Positions 62,514 to 64,000 of a stretch of 64,000 nucleotides of DNA are shown one piece after another. Source of the stretch: Planococcus salinarum. Lineage in GTDB: Bacteria > Bacillota > Bacilli > Bacillales_A > Planococcaceae. The notes below the pieces were generated by a model that saw only the letters and a program-made list of their open reading frames with translations, had not been told where the DNA came from and made no database searches. The position numbers and the translations under genes were made by a program. Each line of letters starts with the position of its first letter. The stretch's first letter is position 1. The stretch lies in contig NZ_ML660049.1 of the NCBI RefSeq assembly GCF_007004625.1, positions 96,504 to 160,503 on the forward strand. Reading direction: 5' to 3'.

Positions 62514-63599
62514 GTGAGAGAAGCAGTATTTACAGGATTTCCAGGTTTTATAGCCAGTCAGCTGATCCGTAAATCAATAAGGCAGGATCGGGATACAGGA
62601 GTAACTGCTATAATTTTGGCTTCAGAGCGGGAGAAAGCGGAAAAGGAAGCTCTGCGGATTCAACAGGAGGCCGGATGTCGTCCCATCCGCCTGATCGAAG
62701 GCGATATCACCAAGCCGGGACTTGGACTTGAACCGGAAGACAATCTGCACCTGCAAAACAAAACCATCATTTTTTGGCACCTGGCAGCAATTTATGATCT
62801 TGCGGTACCGCGTGGTTTGGCCTGGAAGGTCAATGTAGAGGGCACCGAATCAGTGAACACGTTCGTATCCGTCCTCCCGGCACTGGAGCGGTATATGTAT
62901 TTCAGCACGGCGTATGTTGCAGGGAGTCGCGAAGGTGTTTTGCGGGAAGATGAATTGATCCGGCCGGATCAATTCAAAAACTTTTACGAAGAAACGAAGT
63001 TCGAAGCGGAAGTGCTGGTTGAAAAGATGAAAAAAGACCATCCGGTAACGATAATCCGTCCAGGAATTGTGCGCGGCCATTCCCAAACGGGGGAAACGAT
63101 AAAATTTGACGGGCCATATTTTTTCCTTAATATGATCGATAAGATGCGGCGACTGCCGGTTATCCCTTATATTGGAAAATCGAGCTCTTATATTAATGTG
63201 GTACCGATCGATTATATATTGGAGGCTTCCATCTATTTAAGCACCCTGAAAGCAGCCGAAGGAGAAACCGTGCATTTGACGGATCCCAACCCGCACCCTG
63301 TTGAGGAGGTTTACCGATCGATGGTTTATCATCTGGCAGGAAAAGTGCCAAAGGGGCGGTTGCCGAAAAAGATGGCTGCGGCCAGCCTGGAGCTTAAACC
63401 GGTCCGAAAAATACTGGGTGTTGAAATGGAAACCTTGGATTACATGGATTGGCCGGCTTCTTTTGACACCTCCAATGCCGAGCGGCTGTTGGCGGGTAGC
63501 GGCATTGAATGTGCAGATTTCCTTGACAGCATGCCGCAGATGGTAGCTTTTTACCAATTGCACAAAAAGGATCGGAATTACCACATTCCGATCAGTTGA
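62514..63599 (+). CDS. SDR-family NAD(P)-dependent reductase/epimerase (thioester-reductase-like)
   Basis: The 361-aa extended SDR has an N-terminal Rossmann fold (REAVFTGFPGFIASQLIRKS), resembling the male-sterility/NAD-binding_4 group. HLAAIYDLAVPRGLAWKVNVEGTESV is the typical second block. The catalytic Tyr-x3-Lys is in FYEETKFEAEVLV, with the nearby FSTAYVAGS segment. GTG 62514 is used because GGGAGG is 8 nt upstream. The substrate, perhaps an acyl or sugar nucleotide, cannot be told. Confidence 0.85.
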   Translation: MREAVFTGFPGFIASQLIRKSIRQDRDTGVTAIILASEREKAEKEALRIQQEAGCRPIRLIEGDITKPGLGLEPEDNLHLQNKTIIFWHLAAIYDLAVPRGLAWKVNVEGTESVNTFVSVLPALERYMYFSTAYVAGSREGVLREDELIRPDQFKNFYEETKFEAEVLVEKMKKDHPVTIIRPGIVRGHSQTGETIKFDGPYFFLNMIDKMRRLPVIPYIGKSSSYINVVPIDYILEASIYLSTLKAAEGETVHLTDPNPHPVEEVYRSMVYHLAGKVPKGRLPKKMAAASLELKPVRKILGVEMETLDYMDWPASFDTSNAERLLAGSGIECADFLDSMPQMVAFYQLHKKDRNYHIPIS

Positions 63600-63684
63600 A
63601 ATATCTGCAATTTGATAAAGAGAGACTGCACTGCCAATACAACTGGCTGCCCTTTGAACTATCATAAATGCAGTCAGTTTAGTG

Positions 63685-63717
63685 AAACCATTGCCTTTAA
63701 GGAGGCAATGGTTTTTT
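63685..63717 (+). terminator. Rho-independent terminator
   Basis: AAACCATTGCCT / AGGCAATGGTTT stem with a T-run, after the SDR gene. Confidence 0.9.
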
Positions 63718-63792
63718 CCTGGCGAAAAAGCATAATGAAACCAATGATATTTCTTCTTCTTTTTTCTGCAGAAATATATATATTTCCGTTTG

Positions 63793-64000
63793 TCAATTTA
63801 AGCTAGACAGATCGACTCCATTCAGGTGACTCAAAAATGCTTCCAGAGGTGTACGATAATCCAGCGACTTCCGTGGGATGTTATTTCGTTTGTCGGCCAC
63901 CGTAGAAACGAACGGTTGATCCACCTGGTTGAAGTCCATTTCCTTTGGCAGACCGTCTTTTCGAAGGAGACCATTGGAATTTTCATTCAAGGCACGCTGG
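63793..64000 (-). CDS. IS30-family transposase, C-terminal part (cut by window edge)
   Basis: The frame is open from the right edge of the window (QRALNENSNGLLRK) to a TGA at 63793-63795. It shows the C-terminal part of IS30-type DDE transposases: a family-like ALNENSNGLLR segment, then a conserved NNIPRKSLDYRTPLEAF block. The insertion sequence end should lie near 63770-63792, with the rest of the element to the right. Completeness cannot be judged. Confidence 0.88.
   Translation of the reverse strand, partial: QRALNENSNGLLRKDGLPKEMDFNQVDQPFVSTVADKRNNIPRKSLDYRTPLEAFLSHLNGVDLSSLN

Overview
The window is a chromosomal segment of a low-to-mid G+C Bacillales bacterium. The gene order trpS - oppABCDF - spx - mecA - coiA - pepF - spxH - yjbI - yjbK - relQ - nadK - rluD-like - prpE follows the Bacillus subtilis yjb region. 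Protein style, intergenic repeat families and a MurE with a DDPR motif suggest a member of the Planococcaceae (Planococcus-like). That assignment is inference; no rRNA or marker comparison was possible.

Layout. 1-1.3 kb: end of a first peptide ABC permease pair. 1.5-2.9 kb: trpS with a T-box leader. 3.5-9.4 kb: complete oligopeptide permease operon oppABCDF. 9.5-10.7 kb: secreted glycoside-hydrolase-like protein. 11-21 kb: spx/mecA/coiA/pepF, then spxH, haemoglobin, CYTH, ppGpp synthetase, NAD kinase, pseudouridine synthase and PrpE. 21-26.3 kb: mgtE, fabI behind a FapR-type operator, yjcF-yjcG-esterase, and a PgpA-like gene. 26.4-30.1 kb: TAXI-TRAP transporter operon.

30.2-48.3 kb is an integrated, clearly AT-richer genomic island in the 3' end of tRNA-Val(GAC). 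A 48-bp identical direct repeat flanks it (30200-30247 and 48293-48340). It carries an SF3/D5-type helicase, an excisionase-like gene and a tyrosine integrase. Its cargo looks like host defence: Vsr, a ParB-like protein, an SNF2 helicase, a DUF3883 PD-(D/E)XK-like protein, a multi-winged-helix protein, a C5-cytosine methyltransferase and an MvaI/BcnI-family endonuclease. A short RadC protein, a membrane GAF-like protein and a 59-aa protein follow. The ParB-SNF2-DUF3883-winged-helix run (36701-42596) is the best candidate here for an undescribed defence system.

48.3-64 kb returns to host chromosome. Beside the island are two damaged genes: a thermonuclease lipoprotein gene frameshifted by a 22-bp tandem duplication, and an AlkA-like glycosylase gene with an in-frame stop. 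Then come an oxidoreductase, aldehyde dehydrogenase, PAS histidine kinase, M42 aminopeptidase, murE, prfC, an RND efflux pump, an SDR-type reductase and the tail of an IS30-family transposase at the right edge. GC-rich interspersed repeats occupy several intergenic gaps (1.3, 23.4-23.8, 57.1-57.4 and 62.3 kb).
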